64,000 bases of DNA from an endosymbiont of Galathealinum brachiosum (GCA_003349885.1 QFXC01000007.1:395125-459124); one strand, 5' to 3'. Numbered from the stretch's first letter, positions 38,216 through 46,709 are shown. The notes: generated by a model from the letters alone, not told the origin. Program-made: numbers and translations.

Positions 38216-39604
38216 TTAGTTAACGGTATCCTTTCCTTTTAAACCGATTTTAAATTCCTTTAAATAATCGTTTGGTTTTTTTCCGTTATAAACGATGTCG
38301 TCAATAAAGTGTTTCTGCGGTGCACGAAAGCCATCTTCAGTAGAAAAATCAGGAAACTCTGTCGCTTTAATTTTTCCTTCTACAATTAACTCCTTGGCTG
38401 CTGTCGCATATATGTCAGGGCGATAAACACGTTTCGCTATATCCATATACCAGCTATCCGCTTTTGGTTTTGCAATTTGTCCCCAACGGCGCATCTGAGT
38501 TAAGTACCAGATAGCATCTGAGTAATATGGATAGGTTGCGTTATAACGAAAGAACACATTAAAGTCAGGTACTTCACGTTTATCACCTTTTTCATATTCA
38601 AACGTGCCTGTCATACTGTTTGCAATCACATCATAATCAGCACCTACATAATTACTCTGAGATAGAATCTTCACCGCTTCAGGGCGGTTTTTATTGTTTT
38701 CAGCATCTAACCATTTCGCTGCACGTATCATGGCTTTAACAACCGCTATATGCGTATTCGGATTTTTATCAGCCCAGGTTTTACTCACACCAAAAACTTT
38801 TTCAGGGTTGTTTTTCCATATTTCATAATCAGTTACCACTGGCACACCAATACCTTTAAATACCGCCTGTTGATTCCAGGGCTCACCTACGCAATAACCA
38901 TAAATTGTTCCAGCCTCCATCGTGCCGGGCATTTGAGGAGGTGGTGTTACTGATAACAGAGCATCTGCATCAATAGTGCCCGAAACATCACCTTTAGCCG
39001 GTGCGTAATAACCCGGGTGTATACCACCTGCTGCTAACCAGTAACGTAACTCATAGTTATGAGTTGATACGGGAAACACCATGCCCATATTGAATGGTTT
39101 GCCATCATCTTTAAATTTCTCAACCACCGGTTTTAATGCATCTGCTTTTATAGGGTGAACAGGTTTACCATTTTCATGTGGCACATGGGGTTTCATCTGC
39201 TTCCAGATATCATTCGAGACCGTAATCGCATTACCATTTAAATCCATACTGAATGCGGTAATAATATCGGCCTTTGTGCCGTAACCAATGGTTGCACCCA
39301 GGGGCTGACCCGCTAACATATGTGCACCATCTAACTGCCCATCGATCACTCTATCCAGCAGCACTTTCCAGTTAGCCTGTGCTTCCAGTGTTACGTATAA
39401 ACCTTCGTCTTCGAAATAACCTTTTTCATATGCAATAGCTAAAGGCGCCATATCGGTTAGTTTTATAAAGCCGAATTTAAGTTCTTCTTTTTCTGGCTCA
39501 GCCGCATAAGCACCGCTAAACCCAACACTACAAGCCATAACGGCTGTTAACGATATTTGTTTTAAAAATTTACGTCGTGAAAATATTTTATGTTTAAGAA
39601 ACAT
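38216..39604 (-). CDS. nrtA: Nitrate-binding protein NrtA
   Basis: The substrate-binding subunit of the nitrate transporter (NrtA/CmpA family). The 462-residue protein has a twin-arginine signal (FSRRKFLKQ, residues about 9-17) and then a two-lobe periplasmic binding fold: [48 protein letters not shown] and YCVGEPWN. NrtA rather than the cytoplasmic NasS sensor is indicated by the export signal and length. It is first in the operon, behind a terminator-containing leader and a sigma54 promoter. Confidence 0.94.
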   Translation of the reverse strand: MFLKHKIFSRRKFLKQISLTAVMACSVGFSGAYAAEPEKEELKFGFIKLTDMAPLAIAYEKGYFEDEGLYVTLEAQANWKVLLDRVIDGQLDGAHMLAGQPLGATIGYGTKADIITAFSMDLNGNAITVSNDIWKQMKPHVPHENGKPVHPIKADALKPVVEKFKDDGKPFNMGMVFPVSTHNYELRYWLAAGGIHPGYYAPAKGDVSGTIDADALLSVTPPPQMPGTMEAGTIYGYCVGEPWNQQAVFKGIGVPVVTDYEIWKNNPEKVFGVSKTWADKNPNTHIAVVKAMIRAAKWLDAENNKNRPEAVKILSQSNYVGADYDVIANSMTGTFEYEKGDKREVPDFNVFFRYNATYPYYSDAIWYLTQMRRWGQIAKPKADSWYMDIAKRVYRPDIYATAAKELIVEGKIKATEFPDFSTEDGFRAPQKHFIDDIVYNGKKPNDYLKEFKIGLKGKDTVN

Positions 39605-39641
39605 CTTTCTCTCCCGTTATTTTAATTTTTCACAGGCAAAA

Positions 39642-39690
39642 AAAAGCGCCCTTCATACACAGTGTTAACCTGTATGAGGACGCCTTTGCC
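39642..39690 (-). terminator. Leader terminator of nrt operon
   Basis: On the minus strand GCGTCCTCATACAG... pairs with ...GTGTATGAAGGGCGC and is followed by a run of eight T, ending about 40 nt before the nrtA start. It is an intrinsic terminator inside the leader, preceded by GGGCAAAGGCG. This is the arrangement of attenuators relieved by ANTAR proteins; nasT lies just upstream. The ANTAR-binding hexaloops were not resolved. Confidence 0.8.
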
Positions 39691-39795
39691 CGCTTAATAG
39701 AAATAAAATTAAATTTAATAAAAGTTGATAGTCAGTAATTAAAACTAAACTATCGGTTGAATTACTAGATCGCCGTTGACCCTTAATAGTAACAA

Positions 39796-39812
39796 TGCAC
39801 GCACTGTGCCAA
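39796..39812 (-). promoter_or_regulatory. Sigma54 promoter of nrtABD
   Basis: TTGGCACAGTGCGTGCA on the minus strand has GG and GC separated by exactly 10 nt (39810-39809 and 39798-39797) and matches the -24/-12 consensus TGGCACG-N4-TTGCA well. Predicted start about 39785, giving a ~180-nt leader. Confidence 0.85.
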
Positions 39813-39863
39813 TTAGCAATCCCTTATAAAAAGGGTGTTTTAGGCCTTTATAAGCTTCATACA

Positions 39864-39909
39864 GAACAGATTTAGTGCAAGAAACATAAGTAGGCACTAA
39901 TGTTGTGCG
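39864..39909 (-). promoter_or_regulatory. NtrC-like sites upstream of nrtA
   Basis: GGCAC-TAATGTT-GTGCG at 39893-39909 has the GCAC-N7-GTGC half-site pair of the NtrC consensus, about 95 bp upstream of the -12. A weaker TGCAC-TAAATCT-GTTCT lies at 39864-39880, 29 bp away (about three helical turns). Two sites at this distance are typical NtrC enhancers. Confidence 0.7.
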
Positions 39910-40104
39910 TTAAAGAATTAATAAATTTAACAACAACGTTTATTTATATACCTCATAAATAAATCATGTCATTAAGAATATTTTCAATGTACTCAATCTA
40001 ATGGCTATATATTAGTGTTTTGAAAAAACTAAAGATTAAGAAGTAACAGATTATTTTTATAAGACAGGCTGAAGCCAATTATTTATGCTTTGTGTTGCCA
40101 TCTA

Positions 40105-40698
40105 TTAATTTAAAATATTTGACATCGATATAATATTACGCGACACATCACCTAACTTATTACCCGTATCCATCGCCATTCGACGCATTGCATTATACGC
40201 ATCGTCTTCATTCATATTATATGAATTCATCAACATACCTTTGGCTTTTTCAATATCTTTTCTATCACTTAACCGAGATTCAAGTGATTCAATGTTTTTA
40301 TTCAGACCTTCAATTTCTTCTATTTGAAACCGCGTTACTTTAAATCGTGCCAGACAAATTTCAATTAAACTCTGAATACGATTAGCTGCTATATTACCGG
40401 TTACACAAGAATCTGCACCCGCTAAAATAACATCCTGGGTGATATTTATTTCCGCAGTATTCGCCAAAACAATAACCGGGCAAATTACCTGCCCTTTAAA
40501 ATTACCCAGTTGTTGAAATAATTTTCTGTTAGGTGAACTCACCGATATAATCAATACATCAGGCGTATCTTTTTTTACATCATCGAACCACTGAGATTCT
40601 GTATCACAGGTTTTATTAATGGTATAACCTGCATCAACCAGCAACATAGCCGTTTTATTCTGGTGCTCTACACTTTCATAAATTAATGTAATATTCAT
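40105..40698 (-). CDS. nasT: ANTAR antiterminator NasT
   Basis: NasT binds leader RNA of nitrate assimilation operons and prevents termination. The 197-residue protein has an N-terminal receiver-like domain (about 1-120) and a C-terminal ANTAR domain with LESRLSDRKDIEKAKGMLM and AYNAMRRMAM. The receiver lacks the usual phospho-acceptor: where DxxxxD is expected the sequence is LIISVSSPN, so signalling is probably phosphorylation independent. The usual partner NasS is not encoded nearby. It faces the same direction as nrtABD, ending about 500 nt upstream of it. Confidence 0.9.
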   Translation of the reverse strand: MNITLIYESVEHQNKTAMLLVDAGYTINKTCDTESQWFDDVKKDTPDVLIISVSSPNRKLFQQLGNFKGQVICPVIVLANTAEINITQDVILAGADSCVTGNIAANRIQSLIEICLARFKVTRFQIEEIEGLNKNIESLESRLSDRKDIEKAKGMLMNSYNMNEDDAYNAMRRMAMDTGNKLGDVSRNIISMSNILN

Positions 40699-40887
40699 AA
40701 TTAACTCTGTTCAATAAACATATAAAAACCATAGCCACCCTCAACACATTAAAAACATTCACAAATGAGAATGGATAAATGAATTCTCAGAGCTCACTGC
40801 CTAATTACACACATAACCGTATTATCAGTAAACACAGCTTAAATACCGACATTGATATTCAGATAAAAAGTAATCGTTATATACCTA

Positions 40888-40904
40888 TACAAAACATGTG
40901 CCAA
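40888..40904 (-). promoter_or_regulatory. Putative sigma54 promoter of nasT
   Basis: TTGGCACATGTTTTGTA on the minus strand has GG-N10-GT, one base from the invariant GC of the -12 element. It is about 190 bp upstream of nasT. An NtrC-like site lies ~70 bp further upstream. Confidence 0.4.
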
Positions 40905-40964
40905 TTAATAAGTCATTGTTTTTAGTATATTTAATATTATTACGAAGTGAATAATTTCAGGAAA

Positions 40965-40981
40965 TGCGCCTCAAATGTGCA
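40965..40981 (-). promoter_or_regulatory. NtrC-like site upstream of nasT
   Basis: TGCGC-CTCAAAT-GTGCA matches the TGCAC-N7-GTGCA pattern with one mismatch. Confidence 0.4.
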
Positions 40982-41063
40982 CAAACAGGAGGCCTGCACA
41001 ATTATTGAAGCAATGAATAATTTACTATAAGACAAACCAGCTCTATGTAATAGCTGACGATAA

Positions 41064-41300
41064 TTATTGCGATACGAAGCAAACCATAAAACGACTAATA
41101 CCTCTCACAACAACCCCCCAACACACTTTTATGGCATCCACATGCACCAGATAAACCCCATTACGCAAACGAAACAAAAAATGCGTATGGCTAACAGTAG
41201 AACGACTCGGCTCAATAGTAGAAGCCGGTAAAAACGAATTAATATAATCAGACTTAACATCACTAAAATAAAGTTTAAACTGCTTCAAAGTAACCACCAC
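41064..41300 (-). CDS. Small hypothetical protein
   Basis: A 78-residue frame with a GTG start. The central part (SDYINSFLPASTIEPSRSTV, then SHTHFLFRLRNGVYLVHVDA) looks like real protein with coding-like T-rich third positions, but I do not recognise the family. The frame stays open upstream to about 41324 without ATG, so the true start is uncertain. The C-terminal 20 residues are less convincing. It diverges from the HigB-like toxin and shares its promoter region. Confidence 0.4.
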   Translation of the reverse strand: MVVTLKQFKLYFSDVKSDYINSFLPASTIEPSRSTVSHTHFLFRLRNGVYLVHVDAIKVCWGVVVRGISRFMVCFVSQ

Positions 41301-41333
41301 ACCCCTGTCATCAATAATACCTACCTATTGATC

Positions 41334-41355
41334 ATATTAACAAATATGTTAATAT
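41334..41355 (+). promoter_or_regulatory. Palindromic operator of higBA
   Basis: ATATTAACA and TGTTAATAT form a perfect 9-bp inverted repeat with a 4-nt spacer, ending 6 nt before the toxin ATG. Position and symmetry fit the antitoxin operator of higBA-type loci, which are autorepressed. Confidence 0.7.
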
Positions 41356-41361
41356 TTGATT

Positions 41362-41705
41362 ATGGATTGGGAAATCACCTATTACAATCAGGGACTCCAG
41401 AAAGAGATTTTAAAATTTCCTGCTGGTATACAGGCCAGATACATACACCTGACAGACAGGATGTGTATTTATGGAGCCAATCTGGGTATGCCACATCAGG
41501 GCACCTCTGAACAATGAAGGATGGATTATTTGAACTTCGCTTAAAATCAAAAGAAGGTATTGGCCGTGTTTTTTATTGCACACTGGTAAATAAACGCATT
41601 GTTATGCTGCATTCGTTTATCAAAAAAACCAGCAAAACACCTTCTAACGAATTCAAAGTAGCCATTGCACGCATGAAAGAGGTAAAAGCAAATGCGAACA
41701 CATAA
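41362..41705 (+). pseudogene. higB: HigB-like toxin, split reading frame
   Basis: Frame 1 from ATG 41362 codes for MDWEITYYNQGLQKEILKFP, IQARYIHLTDRMCIYGANLG, MPHQGTSEQ then TGA at 41515. A second frame begins at an ATG overlapping that stop (ATGA at 41514) and continues DGLFELRLKSKEGIGRVFYC, TLVNKRIVMLHSFIKK. Together they are one RelE/HigB-type (Gp49-like) toxin; the break falls between the conserved MPH and GLFELR blocks, where about 8 extra nt seem to be inserted. Either the toxin is inactivated or two coupled fragments are made. The antitoxin starts 14 nt before the toxin end. Confidence 0.7.
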
Positions 41706-41982
41706 AGAACTTAAACAACAAATGCTCGACAACCCGGACGTTAAGTCTGAATACGATTCACTTGAAGAAGAGTTTTCACTTTTTGATGAACTACTAAACG
41801 CCCGAATGAATGCAGGACTTACTCAAGCGGAAGTAGCTCATCGTATGGGAACAAAAACACCCGCAATTGCCAGACTAGAAGCAGGTGGAGGTAATAAAAA
41901 ACACTCGCCCTCAATATCTACATTACGCAAATATGCAGAGGCAGTAAATTGCCATATTGAAATTAGGCTTGTGCGTAATTAA
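41692..41982 (+). CDS. higA: HigA-like XRE antitoxin
   Basis: A 96-residue antitoxin with a helix-turn-helix (ARMNAGLTQAEVAHRMGTKT, about 38-57) and a C-terminal LRKYAEAVNCHIEIRL segment typical of toxin-linked XRE proteins. It overlaps the toxin by 14 nt, so is translationally coupled. The frame is intact though the toxin is broken. Confidence 0.88.
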   Translation: MRTHKELKQQMLDNPDVKSEYDSLEEEFSLFDELLNARMNAGLTQAEVAHRMGTKTPAIARLEAGGGNKKHSPSISTLRKYAEAVNCHIEIRLVRN

Positions 41983-42004
41983 ATTAAAATACAATCTCAT
42001 ACCC

Positions 42005-42096
42005 GTAGCCCGGATGCAGAAAAGTGAAATCGGGGCTTTTGACTTTAATTAACATAACTACAATTCCCGGATTTCGCTGCACTACATCCGGGCTAC
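42005..42096. repeat. Dispersed inverted repeat (GTAGCCCGGATG type)
   Basis: GTAGCCCGGATGCAG... at 42005 and ...CACTACATCCGGGCTAC at 42096 form a 92-bp imperfect inverted repeat. This sequence class is common between gammaproteobacterial genes and is probably a MITE-like element. Confidence 0.75.
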
Positions 42097-42213
42097 AAAC
42101 TACATTAATTTTTAACTAACACCCCTATTACAATAACAACTAAACTCACATTAACTTCCGATCTATCAGGTATGCTGACATTTTTAGTTTTTACTCTAAC
42201 CGCAATGATTTTA

Positions 42214-42672
42214 TTAAAAGCGACGAACAGTCAGAAATATCCCCACAATCATTAAAGCTAATCCTGTTAAACGCTGAGTAGAAACTGAATGTTGTAACGC
42301 ACCCAAAAGCCCGAAGTGATCAATCACTACCATAGATATTATCTGCCCTAACAACACAAAAGAAACGGCATTGCCAACACCAAATTTAGGTGCAACCCAT
42401 GTTATGCTAAGAATATAAAATATTACACACAGGCCTCCCATATAAAACAAGATGGGGATTGGCGCTTGAATTGGGGATTTAGATATACCGCCGGACAAAA
42501 ATAGATTTGCCAGTGAAACTACACCGCCAACCATAAATAAAATAGTTGTAGCCAATGCAGGGCTGTGAAGCTTTTCACCTAAGCTGCCATTTAACGCTGC
42601 CATGACAGGGATTCCAAACCCTGCTACACACATCAATAAAGCATAAAATACTGGCTGTTGAAAATAGTTCAT
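42214..42672 (-). CDS. YdcZ-family (DUF606) membrane protein
   Basis: A 152-residue protein with five hydrophobic segments of the DMT-related YdcZ/DUF606 family (NGSLGEKLHSPALATTILFM; APKFGVGNAVSFVLLGQI). Substrate unknown. Start ATG 42672 is backed by AGGAGG, 5 nt upstream; the longer start at 42693 overlaps the tautomerase gene. Lies last in a six-gene accessory group. Confidence 0.85.
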   Translation of the reverse strand: MNYFQQPVFYALLMCVAGFGIPVMAALNGSLGEKLHSPALATTILFMVGGVVSLANLFLSGGISKSPIQAPIPILFYMGGLCVIFYILSITWVAPKFGVGNAVSFVLLGQIISMVVIDHFGLLGALQHSVSTQRLTGLALMIVGIFLTVRRF

Positions 42673-42689
42673 TATGCCTCCTTCCGGTT

Positions 42690-42908
42690 TCATTCTGCCG
42701 ACGATGTTAACCCTTGCCTGCGCAGCTCTGTCACCTGGTCAAAGCCAATCCCCCAGTTATCCGTATTCACTTCATCAATAACAACGAAAGTAGTGGCTGG
42801 ATTTTTATTTAAAACATCGACCATCAATTGAGTACAGCCTTTTATGATCGCTTGTTTTTGTTCGTTAGTTACGCCTTCATCAGTAATTTTTACATTAATA
42901 TACGGCAT
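42690..42908 (-). CDS. 4-oxalocrotonate tautomerase-like enzyme
   Basis: A 72-residue protein with N-terminal Pro after the removed Met (MPYINVKITDEGVTNEQK), the catalytic base of the tautomerase superfamily. Substrate unknown. The end overlaps the YdcZ upstream frame by 4 nt, suggesting an operon. Confidence 0.88.
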   Translation of the reverse strand: MPYINVKITDEGVTNEQKQAIIKGCTQLMVDVLNKNPATTFVVIDEVNTDNWGIGFDQVTELRRQGLTSSAE

Positions 42909-42932
42909 GATTGTTACCTCTTAGTTTGACTA

Positions 42933-43607
42933 TTAAACAGTGATTTTTTTGTTTAGTGAATCTACATCGATATATTCTGATAGCACCTTCTCGAAAAATT
43001 CCACAGAATTAGCACCAGAAACCAAAGTATCCTCATTTATGATAAATGCGGGAATACTGTGTAATTTTAATGCTTTTTGTCGCTCAATTTTTTTCTCTAA
43101 CACCAGCGTCAATTCACTCGATGACAATGCTTTCTGAGTCGAAACTCTATCCATCCCTAGTTGCTCCGCGATATCCAGTAAAACATCCGTGTTACTAATA
43201 TCCAGACCTTGCTTAAAATAGACTTCGATCAAACTTTCATTAATAGCGTTTTGCTTATTAAATTGCTCAGCCAAATGTATTAATTTGTGCGCCTTTCGAG
43301 AATTGTAATAATGCGTGCGTTTAATAAAATCAATGACAATACCAGCGTTCTGTGCCGTCTTCACCAGAGACTCCTGATAATCTTTCAAGGTCGCTGATGA
43401 CCACTTTTGTTTGCGCTTAAAATAATTGACTATCGTTTCGCCTTCTTCAGGCATATCAGGATTTAGCTCAAACGGAAGATACGTTATGTGTGCTTCAACT
43501 TCATCTTCCAATCGTTTTAACGCGGTTTTAAAATTGTTGTACCCGATGGGGCACCAGGAACATACGACATCATGTATGGCTTCAATTTTAATTTTTACTT
43601 TAGACAT
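42933..43607 (-). CDS. FrnE-like DsbA-fold oxidoreductase
   Basis: A 224-residue protein with thioredoxin/DsbA-type fold and a CSWC motif at about residues 16-19 (IHDVVCSWCPIGYNNF), and HSIPAFIINEDTLVSGAN near the C-terminus. The FrnE family acts in thiol redox or polyketide tailoring. No signal peptide, so cytoplasmic. Part of the accessory group. Confidence 0.9.
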   Translation of the reverse strand: MSKVKIKIEAIHDVVCSWCPIGYNNFKTALKRLEDEVEAHITYLPFELNPDMPEEGETIVNYFKRKQKWSSATLKDYQESLVKTAQNAGIVIDFIKRTHYYNSRKAHKLIHLAEQFNKQNAINESLIEVYFKQGLDISNTDVLLDIAEQLGMDRVSTQKALSSSELTLVLEKKIERQKALKLHSIPAFIINEDTLVSGANSVEFFEKVLSEYIDVDSLNKKITV

Positions 43608-43704
43608 TCCTCTATTCCTTTTCTATTTTCTATGCTGGAGCAAGGAAGAATAGACACCAACTTACTGGAAACAGTTAATATCTAGTCCTATGATTAAATT
43701 TGAA

Positions 43705-44085
43705 TTAGATAATCGTGTACATTTTATTTACGATTTTCCACTCACCGTCTTCTTTCAAAAGCCCAAGAAAATCAATGAAATGTGCAGCCAGAAGTGGCAC
43801 ATCAACCTTAGCCATGGCCTGGTCACCAATAATTTCCAACGACATCGTATTAAATGCGTATTTCATGCCTTCATCTTTTGGTACCGGACGAGCAGCAACT
43901 GCCTGTAACCATTCATCACGGCTTTTTCGATAATTGTTTCCTTTGAGCCAGGCATCGCCATGAAAGAGTGGGCGGAGTTTTTCTACATCTCCCTCATAAA
44001 GCCCATCAAAGTAATCTTGTAAAAGAACATGAATGGTTTGGTGGTCCTGGCTGTAGCTAGTTTCTTGTTTGTTTGTATTTGTCAT
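43705..44085 (-). CDS. SnoaL/NTF2-like protein
   Basis: A 126-residue alpha-beta barrel protein of the SnoaL/nuclear transport factor 2-like type (VLLQDYFDGLYEGDVEKLRPLF, HGDAWLKG, HFIDFLGLLKEDGEWKIVNK). Such domains are enzymes or ligand binders; activity cannot be read. Lies between the SDR and FrnE-like genes. Confidence 0.85.
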   Translation of the reverse strand: MTNTNKQETSYSQDHQTIHVLLQDYFDGLYEGDVEKLRPLFHGDAWLKGNNYRKSRDEWLQAVAARPVPKDEGMKYAFNTMSLEIIGDQAMAKVDVPLLAAHFIDFLGLLKEDGEWKIVNKMYTII

Positions 44086-44141
44086 TGTTCTTTTCCTTAT
44101 TTATTAAGTGCTATAAAGCTAATATTTTTGATTTCAGTTGA

Positions 44142-44906
44142 TTAACCGTAGTTGTGACCTGCTGCATGTCCACCGTCGACACGTAATGTGGTGCCTGTGA
44201 TGAAGTCATTTTTGACAAGCATTGCCACAGCATCCGCCATATTTTCAGGCTTACCGATTCGATTAAGTAGATGCAGACCGGCAAGGACATTAGCGTCTTC
44301 TATGCCTTGTTTGGCATGCAAGGGTGTCTCAATAATCCCTGTCGCAATGGTCGCAACACGAATATTATCTGGCCCAAGTTCAGCCGATAGCTGATGCGTT
44401 AAACTGTGAAGTGCTGCTTTGCTAGCCACCGCCCCAGAAGCTGGGAAACCTGCAATTGCGTGTTCAATAAGCGTTGTTCCGATATTTACAATCGATCCAC
44501 CACCGCGTTTTTTCATTTCTGGAACTGCGGCTTGCGCTGCAAAATAACTGCCTTTGAAATTAATAGCGAAAAAGCGATCGAGCTCACCTTCTTCTGTATC
44601 AAGAAACGACTTTGGGTTAAATACGCCAGCATTATTGACAAGAATATCTACGCCACCGAACGCTTCCACGGCCTTAGCGACAAGCTCTTCACCCGTTGCT
44701 TTTTTAGATACATCCCCAGTGACATATGCCAAATTACCTAACGATTTGAGTTCATCATAAGCAGATAAAAGATCAACTTGTGTACGTGCATTCATTACCA
44801 CATTCATACCGTCTTCTAGCAGACGCTTAGTAATGGCGTAACCGATACCGGTAGATGCACCGGTTACGATTGCAGTGAGAGTCTGATTGTTTGTTATTTG
44901 TGTCAT
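44142..44906 (-). CDS. Short-chain dehydrogenase/reductase
   Basis: A 254-residue classical SDR with TGASTGIGYAI (about 15-25), NNAGVF (about 90-95), and catalytic Ser/Lys region: GGGSIVNIGT with SGAVASKAALHSL; the usual YxxxK Tyr is replaced in this stretch (AVASKAAL, Val/Ala in place of Tyr), which would be unusual for a catalytic SDR. The NAD(P) motif is intact. It diverges from the LysR gene. Confidence 0.9.
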   Translation of the reverse strand: MTQITNNQTLTAIVTGASTGIGYAITKRLLEDGMNVVMNARTQVDLLSAYDELKSLGNLAYVTGDVSKKATGEELVAKAVEAFGGVDILVNNAGVFNPKSFLDTEEGELDRFFAINFKGSYFAAQAAVPEMKKRGGGSIVNIGTTLIEHAIAGFPASGAVASKAALHSLTHQLSAELGPDNIRVATIATGIIETPLHAKQGIEDANVLAGLHLLNRIGKPENMADAVAMLVKNDFITGTTLRVDGGHAAGHNYG

Positions 44907-45086
44907 GTTTTAGTCCTTCGTTTTAAGCGCTTAAGCTTTCAGTTAGTGGTTTCCGTATCTGTCCGTGCATCCATTGTTTTTTACGATACGCTTAAAATAT
45001 CATTGTGATAAGATCACAAATACGCAAATCATTATTGCGTTATGTGAATAAATAGACTTTATCCTTAGCAAAGCAGGAGACAAGAT

Positions 45087-46025
45087 ATGGATCAGCTGGG
45101 TGCAATCATGCTATTTAATAAAGTGGTCGAAACAGGCTCTTTCTCGGAAGCCGGTCGACAATCGAATTTGGTGCCATCCAGTGTTTCGCGTCGCATTGTT
45201 GATCTTGAAGGTTGGGTGGGGGCAACGTTGTTTCACCGTACCACCCGTAAACTAAACCTGACTGAAGTAGGTCGACTATTTCACGAACGAACGCGCAGCA
45301 TCATGCTGGATTTGGAAGAAGCTCGTATTATGGCAGCTGAACTCGAAGACAAACCCGCGGGCGTCGTGCGCATCACCCTGCCCGCGAGTCTTGAACAACA
45401 TATTGTTGTGGCAACTGCCTTGTTTCAAACGCGATGGCCAGAGGTGAGCTTTGGGCTCACCTCCACTGATAGAAATGTTGACCTGGTCGCTGAAGGTTAT
45501 GATATTGCGATTCGCACCGGACAGCTTAAAGATTCCACCCTACACGCGCGCAAGTTCGCCACGGTACCCCGTTGGCTTTGCGCTAGCCCACAGTATCTGG
45601 CATCTGCGCCTCACCTCGCCCACCCTGATGATATTGAAAACCACAACTGTCTCGCACTAAGACGTAACCCGGGTGATAATATTTGGCAGTTCAAAGACGG
45701 TGATGAAATTGTCGATGTTAAGGTTCACGGCGAGTTTACGGCCAACAGCGGCAACATGCTAGTAACTGCAGCTCGCCTCGGTAGCGGCTTGATTTTGTCG
45801 CCCGAGTGGATCTTAGGTCCGCCCATCGCACGTGGCGAACTGGTAAAACTGCTACCCGCTTACCCAGCGTACCCTCCCGCCTCTGCACTGTATGCAGTCC
45901 ACCCTTATCAGCGCTTTATTCCGCCCAAAGTAAAAGTGTTCATCGACTTTTTAATCGAACAATTTAACGAAGATTATGACTGGTCAGCAGATCCAGCAGA
46001 AACACTTCCAGCGGCTTTGATGTGA
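45087..46025 (+). CDS. LysR family regulator
   Basis: A 312-residue LysR-type regulator with an N-terminal winged helix (VVETGSFSEAGRQSNLVPSS) and a C-terminal effector domain (GYDIAIRTGQLKDSTLHARK). Start supported by GCAGGAGACA. It diverges from the SDR operon, which it probably controls. Clearly higher GC than the surrounding chromosome. Confidence 0.93.
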   Translation: MDQLGAIMLFNKVVETGSFSEAGRQSNLVPSSVSRRIVDLEGWVGATLFHRTTRKLNLTEVGRLFHERTRSIMLDLEEARIMAAELEDKPAGVVRITLPASLEQHIVVATALFQTRWPEVSFGLTSTDRNVDLVAEGYDIAIRTGQLKDSTLHARKFATVPRWLCASPQYLASAPHLAHPDDIENHNCLALRRNPGDNIWQFKDGDEIVDVKVHGEFTANSGNMLVTAARLGSGLILSPEWILGPPIARGELVKLLPAYPAYPPASALYAVHPYQRFIPPKVKVFIDFLIEQFNEDYDWSADPAETLPAALM

Positions 46026-46350
46026 CCCACCGTTTTTTTGATTCGGCAAATGTCCGATTTGTGATCTGGCTACTGTCTTCTTAAGGTCTGTTTTGCAATG
46101 AGTTAACCCCGGTAACGCATTTTCTTTCAATAACTGCATTGAGGTGAATAAAGAAAACGCTCAACCCTCAAATCAAAAGTAAATATAAATTTAATGAATA
46201 ATAATGCAAAAAAAACCAATTGTAGGAGTTAACAAATCTGCAACATGGATTGACGATTTAGAGCGCGATGCGAAGCAAGCAGTAAAATAACTAATAATTA
46301 AAGTAATTAAAGGAATTAAAGGGGTCGGTGACAAATGATAATGTTAATAA
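46026..46350. other. Intergenic region after LysR gene
   Basis: Mostly non-coding. A 28-codon frame at 46204-46290 (MQKKPIVGVN..., ending LERDAKQAVK) has no recognisable partner. It is followed by the palindrome at 46318. A stretch similar to 46255-46300 occurs at about 41048-41095 (CGATRCGAAGCAA). Confidence 0.3.
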
Positions 46351-46374
46351 TTATCAATTGTCACCGACCCCTTT
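46318..46374. repeat. REP-like palindrome (AAAGGGGTCGGTGACAA)
   Basis: Arms of 17 nt (AAAGGGGTCGGTGACAA and its exact complement) surround an inner TGATAAT/ATTATCA pair. GGGG-ended, similar in kind to the other REP-like palindromes here. Confidence 0.7.
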
Positions 46375-46647
46375 ATTCTCTTTATTCATCGTTCTGGCAG
46401 GCATGTTTGTAGAAATTTTCGCTACAGTTCAGAAGATGAAAAAGGCCATATCTTTAATGAATACAAAAAACCTGCTGACTGGCATGCCTGTACTGATACT
46501 GCAGTAGGAGAAGGATGGCAGACTGTTCATCTTAATGCGCGAGGTTTGGAGCGATATGTGCTTGAAGTAAAAACAATGGATGAAAAAACGAATGCAGGGA
46601 CAATGAAATTATATGATTCATTTAATATAAAAATATTAAAAAAATGA
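46351..46647 (+). pseudogene. 3' remnant of unknown gene
   Basis: An open frame without a usable start, ending TGA at 46645. It codes for RNFRYSSEDEKGHIFNEYKK, PADWHACTDTAVGEGWQTVH and LNARGLERYVLEVKTMDEKT, which look like real protein, but the 5' part is missing and the palindrome at 46318-46374 sits where it should begin. The family is not recognised. Confidence 0.5.
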
Positions 46648-46678
46648 ATTGCTCCAACCTCTTTATTTTAATTAATTG

Positions 46679-46709
46679 GTGCCAGAGCACACACTTGTGC
46701 TCTCGCCCT
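46679..46709. repeat. Short palindrome (GGTGCCAGAGCACA)
   Basis: GGTGCCAGAGCACACA and TGTGCTCTCGCC form a short imperfect palindrome, closely related to the one at 51134-51181. Confidence 0.55.

Larger units (their letters stand above)
39605..40104. other. nasT-nrtA intergenic: promoter, enhancer, leader
   Basis: The gap between nasT and nrtA. It holds the NtrC-like sites, the sigma54 promoter and the leader terminator; the part near nasT (39910-40104) has no recognised feature. Confidence 0.6.
40699..41063. other. Intergenic region upstream of nasT
   Basis: Non-coding. Holds the putative sigma54 and NtrC-like sites described above. Confidence 0.4.
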
